NCBI GenBank assembly: GCA_017860085.1
Contig: JAFNAJ010000125.1
Location: 1 to 7,292, forward strand
Source: Acidobacteriota bacterium
GTDB taxonomy: Bacteria > Acidobacteriota > Vicinamibacteria > Vicinamibacterales > JAFNAJ01
Length of the DNA: 7,292 nt
Direction: 5' to 3'
Shown: one piece after another, positions 1-5,662 of the stretch
How positions within the stretch are numbered: the first letter of the stretch is position 1
Layout: each line of letters starts with the position of its first letter
Made by a program: the position numbers and the translations under genes
The notes under the pieces: generated by a model
Databases searched by the model: none
What the model was told of the DNA's origin: nothing
What the model saw: only the letters and a program-made list of their open reading frames with translations

Positions 1-1
1 G

Positions 2-109
2 ACTAGCCGGCGCGCGCCCGCCGCCGTTCGTCGCGGGCGTCGTCTTGACGCTCGCCGATGGTTGCCGGTACAAGAGCGCGTGCTCCTGGGGACCGGCCTG
101 CCGTGGTGA
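2..109 (+). CDS. possible C-terminal tail of an upstream gene (partial)
   Basis: This frame is open from the window edge to a TGA at 107-109 and would encode a tail ending RWLPVQERVLLGTGLPW. Its stop overlaps the GTG at 106-108 as GTGA, the arrangement typical of translationally coupled neighbours. No family can be recognised from about 35 residues. Codon third positions are only moderately G/C-rich at the left end. The third frame (positions 3 onward) is equally plausible by codon use up to about base 60, so the reading frame is uncertain. A promoter-like pair at 45-74 would lie inside this tail. Confidence 0.25.
   Translation, partial: TSRRAPAAVRRGRRLDARRWLPVQERVLLGTGLPW
45..74 (+). promoter_or_regulatory. 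possible sigma70-type promoter for the DUF5673-like gene
   Basis: TTGACG at 45-50 matches the -35 consensus at five of six positions. After an 18-base spacer comes TACAAG at 69-74, a four-of-six -10. Transcription would begin near 81, giving a leader of about 25 nt before the GTG at 106 and placing the ATG at 58 upstream of the transcript. A-rich hexamers stand out in this GC-rich sequence, but the match could be chance. Confidence 0.3.
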
Positions 110-663
110 ACGCTGCCGTCGAGACCTTCCTTCTGGTCCTCGGCGTGGGCTTTCTCGCTGCCAACCTGCGGATCCTGGCCGGTTTGGTGCGCTACCAGCT
201 GGCGCGCCGCTCAGCGGTGCTGACGTGGCCCGGGCGTCGGCCGCAGGCCTACCGTGTCTTCCTGGTGCTCGCCGTCGCCTTGTCCCTCATCATCGTGGCG
301 AAGGTGGTCGTGACGGGGCGACCCGTGATGAGCGCGTTCGGCGAGCTGATGATGTTCGCCTACTACGGGGTCTTGGTGCCCGCCAGCCTGCGCGTCCGGC
401 GCGGATTCTACGAACACGGGCTGTGGATGGAGGGGGGCTACATCCCGTACACGCGCATTGGCGGGCTCGCGTGGCGTGAGGATACCGAGATCATCCTGGT
501 GGTGGTGCCGCGCCGGCGCGCCAGCGTCCGCCGGCTGATCGTGCCGCGGGACCACTACGCCGAGGCGCGCCGCATTCTGCGGGACAAGATTGCCGAGCAC
601 GAGATCCACTACTCGGGGGAAACACTGGACCTCGGCGGCCACGACGAGCGCCGGGACGTCTGA
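106..663 (+). CDS. small integral membrane protein with PH-like tail (DUF5673-like)
   Basis: This protein of about 185 residues has unknown function. Three hydrophobic helices are visible: residues about 4-24 (FLLVLGVGFLAANLRILAGL), about 47-66 (FLVLAVALSLIIVAKVVVTG) and about 72-92 (FGELMMFAYYGVLVPASL). A soluble C-terminal part follows, reading FYEHGLWMEGGYIPYTRIGGLAWRED and then a basic beta-strand-like stretch and a helix (AEARRILRDKIAEHEI). The pattern of a Gly-rich 'G(L/I)..(G)..IPY..I....W' strand after membrane helices resembles DUF5673/bacterial-PH-like membrane proteins; that call is from memory. I chose GTG 106 (or GTG 103) over ATG 58 because the first 15 residues of the longer form are Arg/Ala-rich and unlike a gene start, because GTG overlaps the upstream stop as GTGA, and because GGGGA lies at 88-92. 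The gene converges on the minus-strand phosphatidyltransferase with a 20-base gap. Confidence 0.65.
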   Translation: MNAAVETFLLVLGVGFLAANLRILAGLVRYQLARRSAVLTWPGRRPQAYRVFLVLAVALSLIIVAKVVVTGRPVMSAFGELMMFAYYGVLVPASLRVRRGFYEHGLWMEGGYIPYTRIGGLAWREDTEIILVVVPRRRASVRRLIVPRDHYAEARRILRDKIAEHEIHYSGETLDLGGHDERRDV

Positions 664-683
664 CCTCGGGACGCGGGGGAACG

Positions 684-1496
684 TCAGAACTCCTGGAACA
701 CCGACCGGAGCAGGAATCCGATCGGTCCCGTGCCGTGAGCCATGGGGTCAGCGAGCCAATCGGGCGGTGTCAGCCACACGAACGCGAGGATCAGGACGAC
801 CATCACGTCGTACTGCCAGGTCGCGCGTTCGAATGTCCAGTAGAACGAGTGCCAGAAGGCCCGGAACGGCATCGGCAGGTCGCGCTCGGGCTCGAAGCGG
901 ACGCGCATGCCGGCACTCGCCTGCAGCGCCCGCCACGTGAAGTAGATGCGTGCGAAGACGGTCGACACCGACAGCACCAGGATCACCCAGAGCACGCCGG
1001 CCATCCGGTTGGTGAACGCCCCGATCATGAACAACACGATGCGCTCGGGGCGCTCCATGAAGCCGACCTTGCACTTGTCGACGAGGGACTCGGCGCGGGC
1101 ACGTGTGTAGCTCGTGAGGATGGCGAACATCATCGCCAGCGCCGTCACCATGACGTAGTCGGTGCGGCCACGCTGCGAATACAGGTAGATGAGCCCGATG
1201 AAGAGCGAGATGTCCGAGAACCGGTCCATCACCGAGTCCCAGAACCCGCCGAAGTCCGACGAGAGCTTCAGCGCGGTGGCCACCTTCCCGTCGATGTAGT
1301 CGAAGATGTTGGCGAGCGTCATGATGGCGCCCGCAGCCACGAAGTGCCCCAGGGCCAGCGCCCAGGCGGCCGCGATGTTGATCAGCACCCCGACGAGCGT
1401 CAGCAGGTTGGGGTGGATGCGAAGCGCAACCGAGACGCTGATGATGAGGCGGAGGGGAAAGCCGACGACCGTGCCGATGAAGCCGGTGAACGTCAT
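684..1496 (-). CDS. CDP-alcohol phosphatidyltransferase family protein
   Basis: A 270-residue membrane enzyme of the family that transfers a phosphatidyl group from a CDP-linked lipid to an alcohol, releasing CMP, at the cytoplasmic membrane. The signature DxxDGxxAR(x)8GxxxDxxxD is present as D66, D69, G70, A73, G83, D87 and D91, the acidic residues that bind the metal ions. The usual Arg after A73 is Thr (codon ACC read on the minus strand). Downstream, SYTRARAES (129-137) and GFMERPERI (145-153) resemble the KARAE and ERxER motifs of phosphatidylinositol-phosphate and archaetidylinositol-phosphate synthases, so an inositol-phosphate-type acceptor is possible but unproven. Several hydrophobic helices surround the core, and an extra C-terminal helix (about 230-245) follows the loop FWHSFYWTFERATWQYD. 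ATG 1496 lacks a clear Shine-Dalgarno, but the N-terminus (LRIHPNLLTLVG) fits the family. It is divergent from uvrC, with no obvious functional link. Confidence 0.88.
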   Translation of the reverse strand: MTFTGFIGTVVGFPLRLIISVSVALRIHPNLLTLVGVLINIAAAWALALGHFVAAGAIMTLANIFDYIDGKVATALKLSSDFGGFWDSVMDRFSDISLFIGLIYLYSQRGRTDYVMVTALAMMFAILTSYTRARAESLVDKCKVGFMERPERIVLFMIGAFTNRMAGVLWVILVLSVSTVFARIYFTWRALQASAGMRVRFEPERDLPMPFRAFWHSFYWTFERATWQYDVMVVLILAFVWLTPPDWLADPMAHGTGPIGFLLRSVFQEF

Positions 1497-1517
1497 GGGT
1501 GAGGCCCGGCGCTGGGG

Positions 1518-1530
1518 CCGGCCTGGCCGG
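1518..1530. repeat. 13-base GC palindrome abutting the uvrC -10 box
   Basis: CCGGCC-T-GGCCGG is a perfect inverted repeat ending one base before TATAAT. CCGGCC occurs again twice in tandem at 1546-1551 and 1552-1557, downstream of the -10. The location in the promoter spacer would suit an operator, but short GC palindromes are frequent in DNA of this composition. Confidence 0.4.
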
Positions 1531-1536
1531 TATAAT
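1531..1536 (+). promoter_or_regulatory. uvrC: -10 box of the uvrC promoter (TATAAT)
   Basis: A perfect TATAAT sits 43 bases upstream of the uvrC ATG in an otherwise GC-rich spacer, placing the transcription start near 1543 with a leader of about 36 nt. No recognisable -35 lies 16-18 bases upstream (the region reads GGCGCT). On the opposite strand, 1537-1532 reads GATTAT, which keeps the key A2 and T6 of a -10, so the same element could also fire towards the divergent phosphatidyltransferase gene. Confidence 0.55.
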
Positions 1537-1562
1537 CGAGCAGATCCGGCCCCGGCCTCGGG

Positions 1563-1578
1563 CGGCTCAGTCTAGCCG
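1563..1578 (+). other. small hairpin directly before the uvrC start codon
   Basis: CGGCT (1563-1567) pairs with AGCCG (1574-1578) around the 6-nt loop CAGTCT, ending immediately before ATG 1579. The leader has no Shine-Dalgarno sequence, so initiation here may depend on this structure or on start-codon accessibility. A 5-bp stem may be chance. Confidence 0.3.
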
Positions 1579-3432
1579 ATGCCCATCCGCGATCTCAAGG
1601 ACCAGATCTCGCGCCTGCCCGAGCAGCCCGGCGTCTACCTCTACGTCAACCGGGCGGGCGAGACGGTGTACGTCGGCAAGGCCCGGTCGCTGCGCGACCG
1701 GGTCCGAAGCTACCTGACGGCCCACGGCGCCAGTCCCCGCACCGACGCGCTGCTCGACGAAGCCGACCGGCTCGAGGTGATCGTCACCGATTCGGTGGTC
1801 GAGGCGCTGGCGCTCGAGAATCACCTCATCAAGCAGCGGGCGCCGAAGTACAACGTCCTGCTGCGCGACGACAAGAATTACCCGTACCTCAGGCTGACCA
1901 CGTCGGAGGCCTTCCCGAAGGTGGTGGTCGCCCGCCGCGTCGAGCGCGACGGCGACGTGTACGCGGGACCGTTCTTGCCGGCCGCGTTCGCCCGCCGGAC
2001 GATGAGCCTGACGCACCGCCTCTTTGGCATTCGCTCGTGCAACGAGGTGATTACCGGGAAGCGCGACCGCCCGTGCCTCGAGTACGACATCAAGCGGTGT
2101 CTCGCCCCGTGTGTCGACAGCATCTGCTCGCCCGACGAGTACGCGCGGGCCGTCGACGACACGCGATTGTTCCTGGCCGGTCGCAACGACGAGTTGGTCG
2201 ACCACCTGCAGGAGCGGATGCGCGAGGCCGCGGAGGCCGAGCGCTTCGAGCAGGCCGCGCAGTTGCGCGACGCGATTCGCACGGTCGAGACGCTGCGCGA
2301 TCGCCAGCAGAAGATGGCGACGGCTCACCTGGGCGACCGCGACGTGTTCGGCGTGAAGACGGGCGTGGAGGGCGCCAGCGTGCTCGTGTTCCAGGTGCGG
2401 ACGGGGCGGGTGATCGACCGGGTCGAGCTGGCGACCGAGGTTCGGGCCACCCGCGGCACGGCGGCCGAGGCCGAGGTGCTCCAGGCCGCGGTGCAGCAGC
2501 TCTACGAGGACCAGGTGCCCCCACCGGAGGTGCACCTGCCGATGGCGCTCGACGGGGCCGAACCGATCGAGGAGTGGTTGAGCGACCGCGCCGGTCGACG
2601 CGTCCGCCTCGTGGTGCCCAAGCGCGGCGACAAGCGGGGGCTGCTCGAGCTGGCCGCCCGCAACGCGGCCCTGGCCTACGACGCGCGCTTCAACGAGACG
2701 GGCGCGGCCCATTACGACGCGCTCGACCTCCTGCGTGTCGCCCTCGGATTGCCGACGCTGCCGCGACGCATCGAGTGCTTCGACATCTCCACGATTCAGG
2801 GACGCGAGACCGTGGCCTCGCTCGTCGTGTGCGAGGACGGTCGCATGCGCCGCGGGGAGTATCGCAAGTACCGCATTCGGCACTCTGCGTTCGACGCTCG
2901 GCGTTCGGCGCTCGACGAACACTTCCTCGACGACTTCGCGGCGATGCGTCAGGTGGTGACGCGTCGCTACCGCAAGGTGCTCGAGGACGGCGGGCCGTTC
3001 CCGGATCTCGTGCTGATCGATGGCGGCAAGGGCCAGCTCTCGGCGGCCTACGAAGGCCTGCGCGACCTCGGCCTCGAGAACCTGGTGGCGGTGGGGCTCG
3101 CCAAGCGCGAGGAACTGATCGTCACGCGCGACCGCGACGAGCCGCTCGCGCTGCCGACCGAGAGTGCCGCCCTGCACCTGCTGCAGCGCATCCGTGACGA
3201 AGCGCACCGCGTCGCGCTCACCTTTCACCGCCGGGCCCGGGCGATGCGGGATCTCCGCTCGGAGCTCGAAGCCATCCGCGGCATCGGGCCACGCCGCCGG
3301 AAGGCGCTGCTCGTTCGCTTCGGCAGCGTGGCCGGGGTGCGCCGCGCAACCCGCGAGGAGTTGACCGCGACCGTGGGCGCCCATGCGGCCGACGCCATCC
3401 TCGCGCACTTTGTCGCCACCTCCGGCGGCTAG
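1579..3432 (+). CDS. uvrC: UvrABC system protein C (excinuclease incision subunit)
   Basis: UvrC joins the UvrB-DNA complex in nucleotide excision repair and cuts the damaged strand on both sides of the lesion. The 617-residue product is normal length. The N-terminal GIY-YIG nuclease shows GVY (18-20), YVG (31-33), KARSLRDRVRSY (34-45) and the catalytic Glu in LALEN (E80), which drive the 3' incision. A four-cysteine cluster (C154, C166, C174, C178) matches the spacing of the reported [4Fe-4S] site. A UVR motif, which contacts UvrB, spans about 206-240. The RNase H-like C-terminal nuclease, for the 5' incision, has ECFDIS (D402), DDFAAM (D451/D452), LIDGGKGQL (D481) and EAHR (H543). Helix-hairpin-helix DNA-binding motifs lie at about 562-611. 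ATG 1579 is the first start after an in-frame TAG at 1573. Odd: about 11 extra residues at 434-450, encoded by tandem 7-mers. The gene appears to be monocistronic. Confidence 0.98.
   Translation: MPIRDLKDQISRLPEQPGVYLYVNRAGETVYVGKARSLRDRVRSYLTAHGASPRTDALLDEADRLEVIVTDSVVEALALENHLIKQRAPKYNVLLRDDKNYPYLRLTTSEAFPKVVVARRVERDGDVYAGPFLPAAFARRTMSLTHRLFGIRSCNEVITGKRDRPCLEYDIKRCLAPCVDSICSPDEYARAVDDTRLFLAGRNDELVDHLQERMREAAEAERFEQAAQLRDAIRTVETLRDRQQKMATAHLGDRDVFGVKTGVEGASVLVFQVRTGRVIDRVELATEVRATRGTAAEAEVLQAAVQQLYEDQVPPPEVHLPMALDGAEPIEEWLSDRAGRRVRLVVPKRGDKRGLLELAARNAALAYDARFNETGAAHYDALDLLRVALGLPTLPRRIECFDISTIQGRETVASLVVCEDGRMRRGEYRKYRIRHSAFDARRSALDEHFLDDFAAMRQVVTRRYRKVLEDGGPFPDLVLIDGGKGQLSAAYEGLRDLGLENLVAVGLAKREELIVTRDRDEPLALPTESAALHLLQRIRDEAHRVALTFHRRARAMRDLRSELEAIRGIGPRRRKALLVRFGSVAGVRRATREELTATVGAHAADAILAHFVATSGG
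2889..2916 (+). repeat. four tandem 7-mers (GYTCGRC) inside uvrC
   Basis: The units are GTTCGAC, GCTCGGC, GTTCGGC and GCTCGAC, in other words two 14-base direct repeats identical at 12 of 14 positions. A weaker fifth unit (ACTCTGC, 2882-2888) precedes them. With the trailing GAAC (2917-2920) the block also forms an imperfect hairpin with GTTCG/CGAAC arms. It encodes SAFDARRSALDEH, which lies where other UvrC proteins have a short loop. Confidence 0.75.
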
Positions 3433-3456
3433 GCCACTCGATCAGCGCGTCCGGGG

Positions 3457-3479
3457 TGCACGCCGCAGTGCGGCGTGCA
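3457..3479 (+). terminator. perfect palindrome after uvrC, probable hairpin terminator
   Basis: TGCACGCCGCA (3457-3467) and TGCGGCGTGCA (3469-3479) are exact reverse complements around a single G, giving a very stable stem 24 bases after the uvrC stop. No T-run follows, so it is not a classic intrinsic terminator. It may instead be a hairpin-only terminator, an mRNA 3' stabiliser, or a protein-binding palindrome upstream of the next promoter. Confidence 0.5.
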
Positions 3480-3527
3480 GAGTCGCCGCAGATGTGCGAC
3501 TGTGCGCAGCTGGCGAGGCGGCGATCT

Positions 3528-3536
3528 TGCTACAAT
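3528..3536 (+). promoter_or_regulatory. extended -10 promoter of the DUF1302 operon
   Basis: TGCTACAAT combines the extended -10 TGn with TACAAT, a five-of-six -10 box. No good -35 is visible 17 bases upstream, which fits an extended -10 promoter. Transcription would begin near 3543, leaving a leader of about 110 nt before the ATG at 3655. It also means that the upstream in-frame ATG at 3475 cannot be the translation start of this transcript. Confidence 0.5.
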
Positions 3537-3582
3537 CTCCGCCCGCGTGCCGGGATGTCCAGGCACATTGTCCATCGCGGCT

Positions 3583-3612
3583 CGTCTTCAAGAAGGCGCT
3601 GGCTTTTTTCTT
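3583..3612 (+). promoter_or_regulatory. leader hairpin followed by a T-run, possible attenuator
   Basis: CGTCTT (3583-3588) can pair with AAGGCG (3593-3598, including one G-T pair) around a 4-nt loop. A six-T run follows at 3604-3609, then CTT. This lies between the predicted transcription start and the DUF1302 start codon, the position of a transcription attenuator. A competing pairing of AAGAA (3590-3594) with TTCTT (3608-3612) would disrupt the first stem. The stem is short and the T-run is six bases downstream, so this is tentative. Confidence 0.25.
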
Positions 3613-3643
3613 ACAGTGGAGCAGCGGGTCGACTCGTCTTCAC

Positions 3644-3650
3644 AAGGGGG
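3644..3650 (+). promoter_or_regulatory. ribosome binding site fixing the DUF1302 start
   Basis: AAGGGGG lies four bases before ATG 3655. It selects this start over the in-frame ATG 60 codons upstream, whose translated extension is Arg/Cys-rich and would hide the signal peptide. Confidence 0.75.
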
Positions 3651-3654
3651 CATC

Positions 3655-5652
3655 ATGAGATTGTCCGTGCGAACGGGTTCGAACGAGGGCGGGCCGACGC
3701 TCCTCATGGCGTGCGGGCTTGCGTTGGTCCTCGCGACGCAGGCGGGCGCGGCGGGCCAGGAGGACGCGAATGCCGCCACGGGCGCGTCGGCGTCCGACGG
3801 CAAGAAGGTGGCGGTGAGCACGGCTGCCGCGAGCACGACCGGCGAACCGCAGGACGCGGCGCCGGCCGCCGAGAGCACGCCGAGCCACTTCAAGTGGGAC
3901 TGGGACAACACGGTTTCGTACGGAATCGGCTTCCGGTTGCGGAACCAGGACAAGCGCATCATCGGTCTCACCGCCGGGGGCACGGCCTACTCGGTCAACG
4001 GCGATGACGGCAACCAGAACTACAACACGGGGATCTTCACGAATGCCGTGAAGATCACGAGCGAGTTCCAGTTCAGCTACAAGAACTTCGGCGGGTTCGT
4101 GCGCGGGTTCGCCTTCTACGATTTCGAGAACGCGAACGGCGACCGCGCCCGCACGCCGCTCTCCGACGATGCGAAAGACCGGGTGGGTGGCCGAGCGGAG
4201 TTCCGCGACGCCTTCCTGTACTACCGCTTCGGGCTCGCGTCGAGCCCGGCCGAGGTTCGCGTCGGGTGGCAGGTCATCAACTGGGGTGAGAGCACGTTCA
4301 TCCAGGGCGGCATCAACGCCATCAACCCGGTGGACGTGAGCGTGCTGCGCGTGCCTGGCTCCGAGTTGCGCGACGCGCTGCTTCCGGTGGCTGCGGTGAA
4401 GCTGAGCATCAAGCCGACCTCCAACACGTCCCTCGAGGGCTTCTACCAGTTCGCGTGGGAGGAAACGAAGATCGACCCGGTGGGCAGCTACTTCAGCACG
4501 ACCGACCTCGCCGGAGCGGGCGCGCAGAAGGTCATGCTCGGCTTCGGCTCGGCGCCCGACTACGTCAAGGTCGGCGACGAGTGGGTGGACTACCGCGGGC
4601 CCGTTCCGGGCAACCCGGTCGGCGTGGCCGTGCCAAAGCGCGGGGAAGACAACGAGGCGCGCGACGACGGCCAGTGGGGCGCAGCCTTCCGGTTCCTGGC
4701 CGACGGGCTCGGCGGGACCGAATTCGGGGCGTACTTCCTCAACTACCACAGCCGCGTGCCGGTCATCATGGCGCAGACCGGGACGCAAGCGGGCCTGCTC
4801 GGTGGCAACTACGCCGGGTCTGCACGGTACTTCCTGGAGTACCCGGAGGACATCAAGCTGCTCGGTTTCAGCTTCAACAGCCAGCTGGGGCGTACGGGCA
4901 TCGCGCTGCAGGGCGAGGTGTCGCATCGCTGGGACCTGCCCCTGCAGATGGACGACGTCGAGCTGCTCTACGCGGCGCTCAGCCCCCTGCGTCTGCTGCC
5001 TCCGCTGCCGCCCCTGGCCCCGCTGATCGGTCTGGGTCGACTGCTCGCCGCCAACAACCAGATCGGCGCCTACGGGTTCTCGGAAGAGATCAGCGGCTAC
5101 AAGCGCTTCGACACGACGCAGGTGCAGGTGACCGGCACCAAGGTCTTCAGCCAGCTGTTCGGCGCCGACCAGGTCACGCTCGTGGGCGAAGTGGGCTGGG
5201 GCATGGTGCACGACTTCCCGGACCCGGACGAGCTGCGGCTCGAAGGGCCCGGCACGTACACCAGCGGCAACCCGATCTTCACCCAGGCTCGCGTGCAGCC
5301 GGCGACGCAGCTGGCCTCGACGTTCCCGACGGAAAGCGCGTGGGGCTACGTCGTGGCGGGACGGTTCGAGTACAACAACGCGATCGGGGCGGTGAACCTG
5401 ATCCCCAGGATCTCCTTCGGCCAGGACGTCGACGGGACCTCGCCCGGACCCGGCGGGAACTTCATTGAAGGGCGCAAGGCCCTGACGGTCGGGCTCGCGT
5501 TCCAATACCAGTTCAACTGGGAGCTCGACCTGAGCTACACCGACTACTTTGGCGCCGCCATCGATGGCGACTCCGCGGCCGCCACCGCCGGGCGATACAA
5601 CCCGCTGGGCGATCGCGACTTCTTTGCGGCCACCATCAAATACTCCTTCTGA
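3655..5652 (+). CDS. DUF1302 family outer-membrane beta-barrel protein
   Basis: A 665-residue predicted outer-membrane protein. Residues 1-33 form a signal peptide (basic MRLSVR, hydrophobic LLMACGLALVLATQAGA). An Ala/Thr-rich low-complexity linker follows to about 77. Amphipathic beta strands then start at DWDNTVSYGIGFRLRNQD (82-99), with DUF1302 hallmarks such as EFRDAFLYYRFG (182-193), VRVGWQVINWGES (201-213), GGINAINPVD (218-227) and SHRWDLPLQMDDVELLY (423-439). The protein ends FFAATIKYSF, and a terminal Phe is the usual signal for outer-membrane insertion. A Pro/Leu-rich hydrophobic stretch at 442-465 is unusual for a barrel loop. The gene is followed after 10 bases by the DUF1329 gene, with which DUF1302 is habitually paired. 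The family's role is not settled; these pairs are reported near lipid, steroid or terpenoid metabolism and RND exporters in Proteobacteria, so transport of a hydrophobic compound is a reasonable inference. Confidence 0.88.
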   Translation: MRLSVRTGSNEGGPTLLMACGLALVLATQAGAAGQEDANAATGASASDGKKVAVSTAAASTTGEPQDAAPAAESTPSHFKWDWDNTVSYGIGFRLRNQDKRIIGLTAGGTAYSVNGDDGNQNYNTGIFTNAVKITSEFQFSYKNFGGFVRGFAFYDFENANGDRARTPLSDDAKDRVGGRAEFRDAFLYYRFGLASSPAEVRVGWQVINWGESTFIQGGINAINPVDVSVLRVPGSELRDALLPVAAVKLSIKPTSNTSLEGFYQFAWEETKIDPVGSYFSTTDLAGAGAQKVMLGFGSAPDYVKVGDEWVDYRGPVPGNPVGVAVPKRGEDNEARDDGQWGAAFRFLADGLGGTEFGAYFLNYHSRVPVIMAQTGTQAGLLGGNYAGSARYFLEYPEDIKLLGFSFNSQLGRTGIALQGEVSHRWDLPLQMDDVELLYAALSPLRLLPPLPPLAPLIGLGRLLAANNQIGAYGFSEEISGYKRFDTTQVQVTGTKVFSQLFGADQVTLVGEVGWGMVHDFPDPDELRLEGPGTYTSGNPIFTQARVQPATQLASTFPTESAWGYVVAGRFEYNNAIGAVNLIPRISFGQDVDGTSPGPGGNFIEGRKALTVGLAFQYQFNWELDLSYTDYFGAAIDGDSAAATAGRYNPLGDRDFFAATIKYSF

Positions 5653-5662
5653 GGCAGACGTC

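Noticed and set aside
664..683. Possible bidirectional terminator between the two convergent genes
   Set aside because: The 20-base gap has no inverted repeat or T-run.
735..1502. 255-codon plus-strand frame opposite the phosphatidyltransferase
   Set aside because: It is the complement of a gene with an intact family signature; its composition (Asp/Glu/His/Arg-rich) is typical of a shadow.
1567..3408. 613-codon open frame on the minus strand across uvrC
   Set aside because: It is antisense to a complete uvrC with every expected motif. Its translation is His/Arg/Ala-rich with no recognisable domain, as expected for a high-GC antisense shadow.
3483..3524. TCGCCGC/GCGGCGA arms (3483-3489 and 3518-3524) that might form a second hairpin or RNA domain
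   Set aside because: The loop is 28 nt, there is no convincing inner stem, and it overlaps the promoter region, so no structured RNA is supported.
3475..3654. 60-codon N-terminal extension of the DUF1302 gene, and an overlapping ORF at 3456-4007
   Set aside because: The extension would contain the TGCTACAAT promoter and bury the signal peptide, and a strong Shine-Dalgarno marks ATG 3655. The overlapping ORF has no coding character.
4230..4248. Inverted repeat CGGGCTCG/CGAGCCCG with a 3-nt loop inside the DUF1302 gene
   Set aside because: It lies in well-conserved coding sequence (RFGLASSPAEV); an 8-bp GC stem is expected by chance at this composition.
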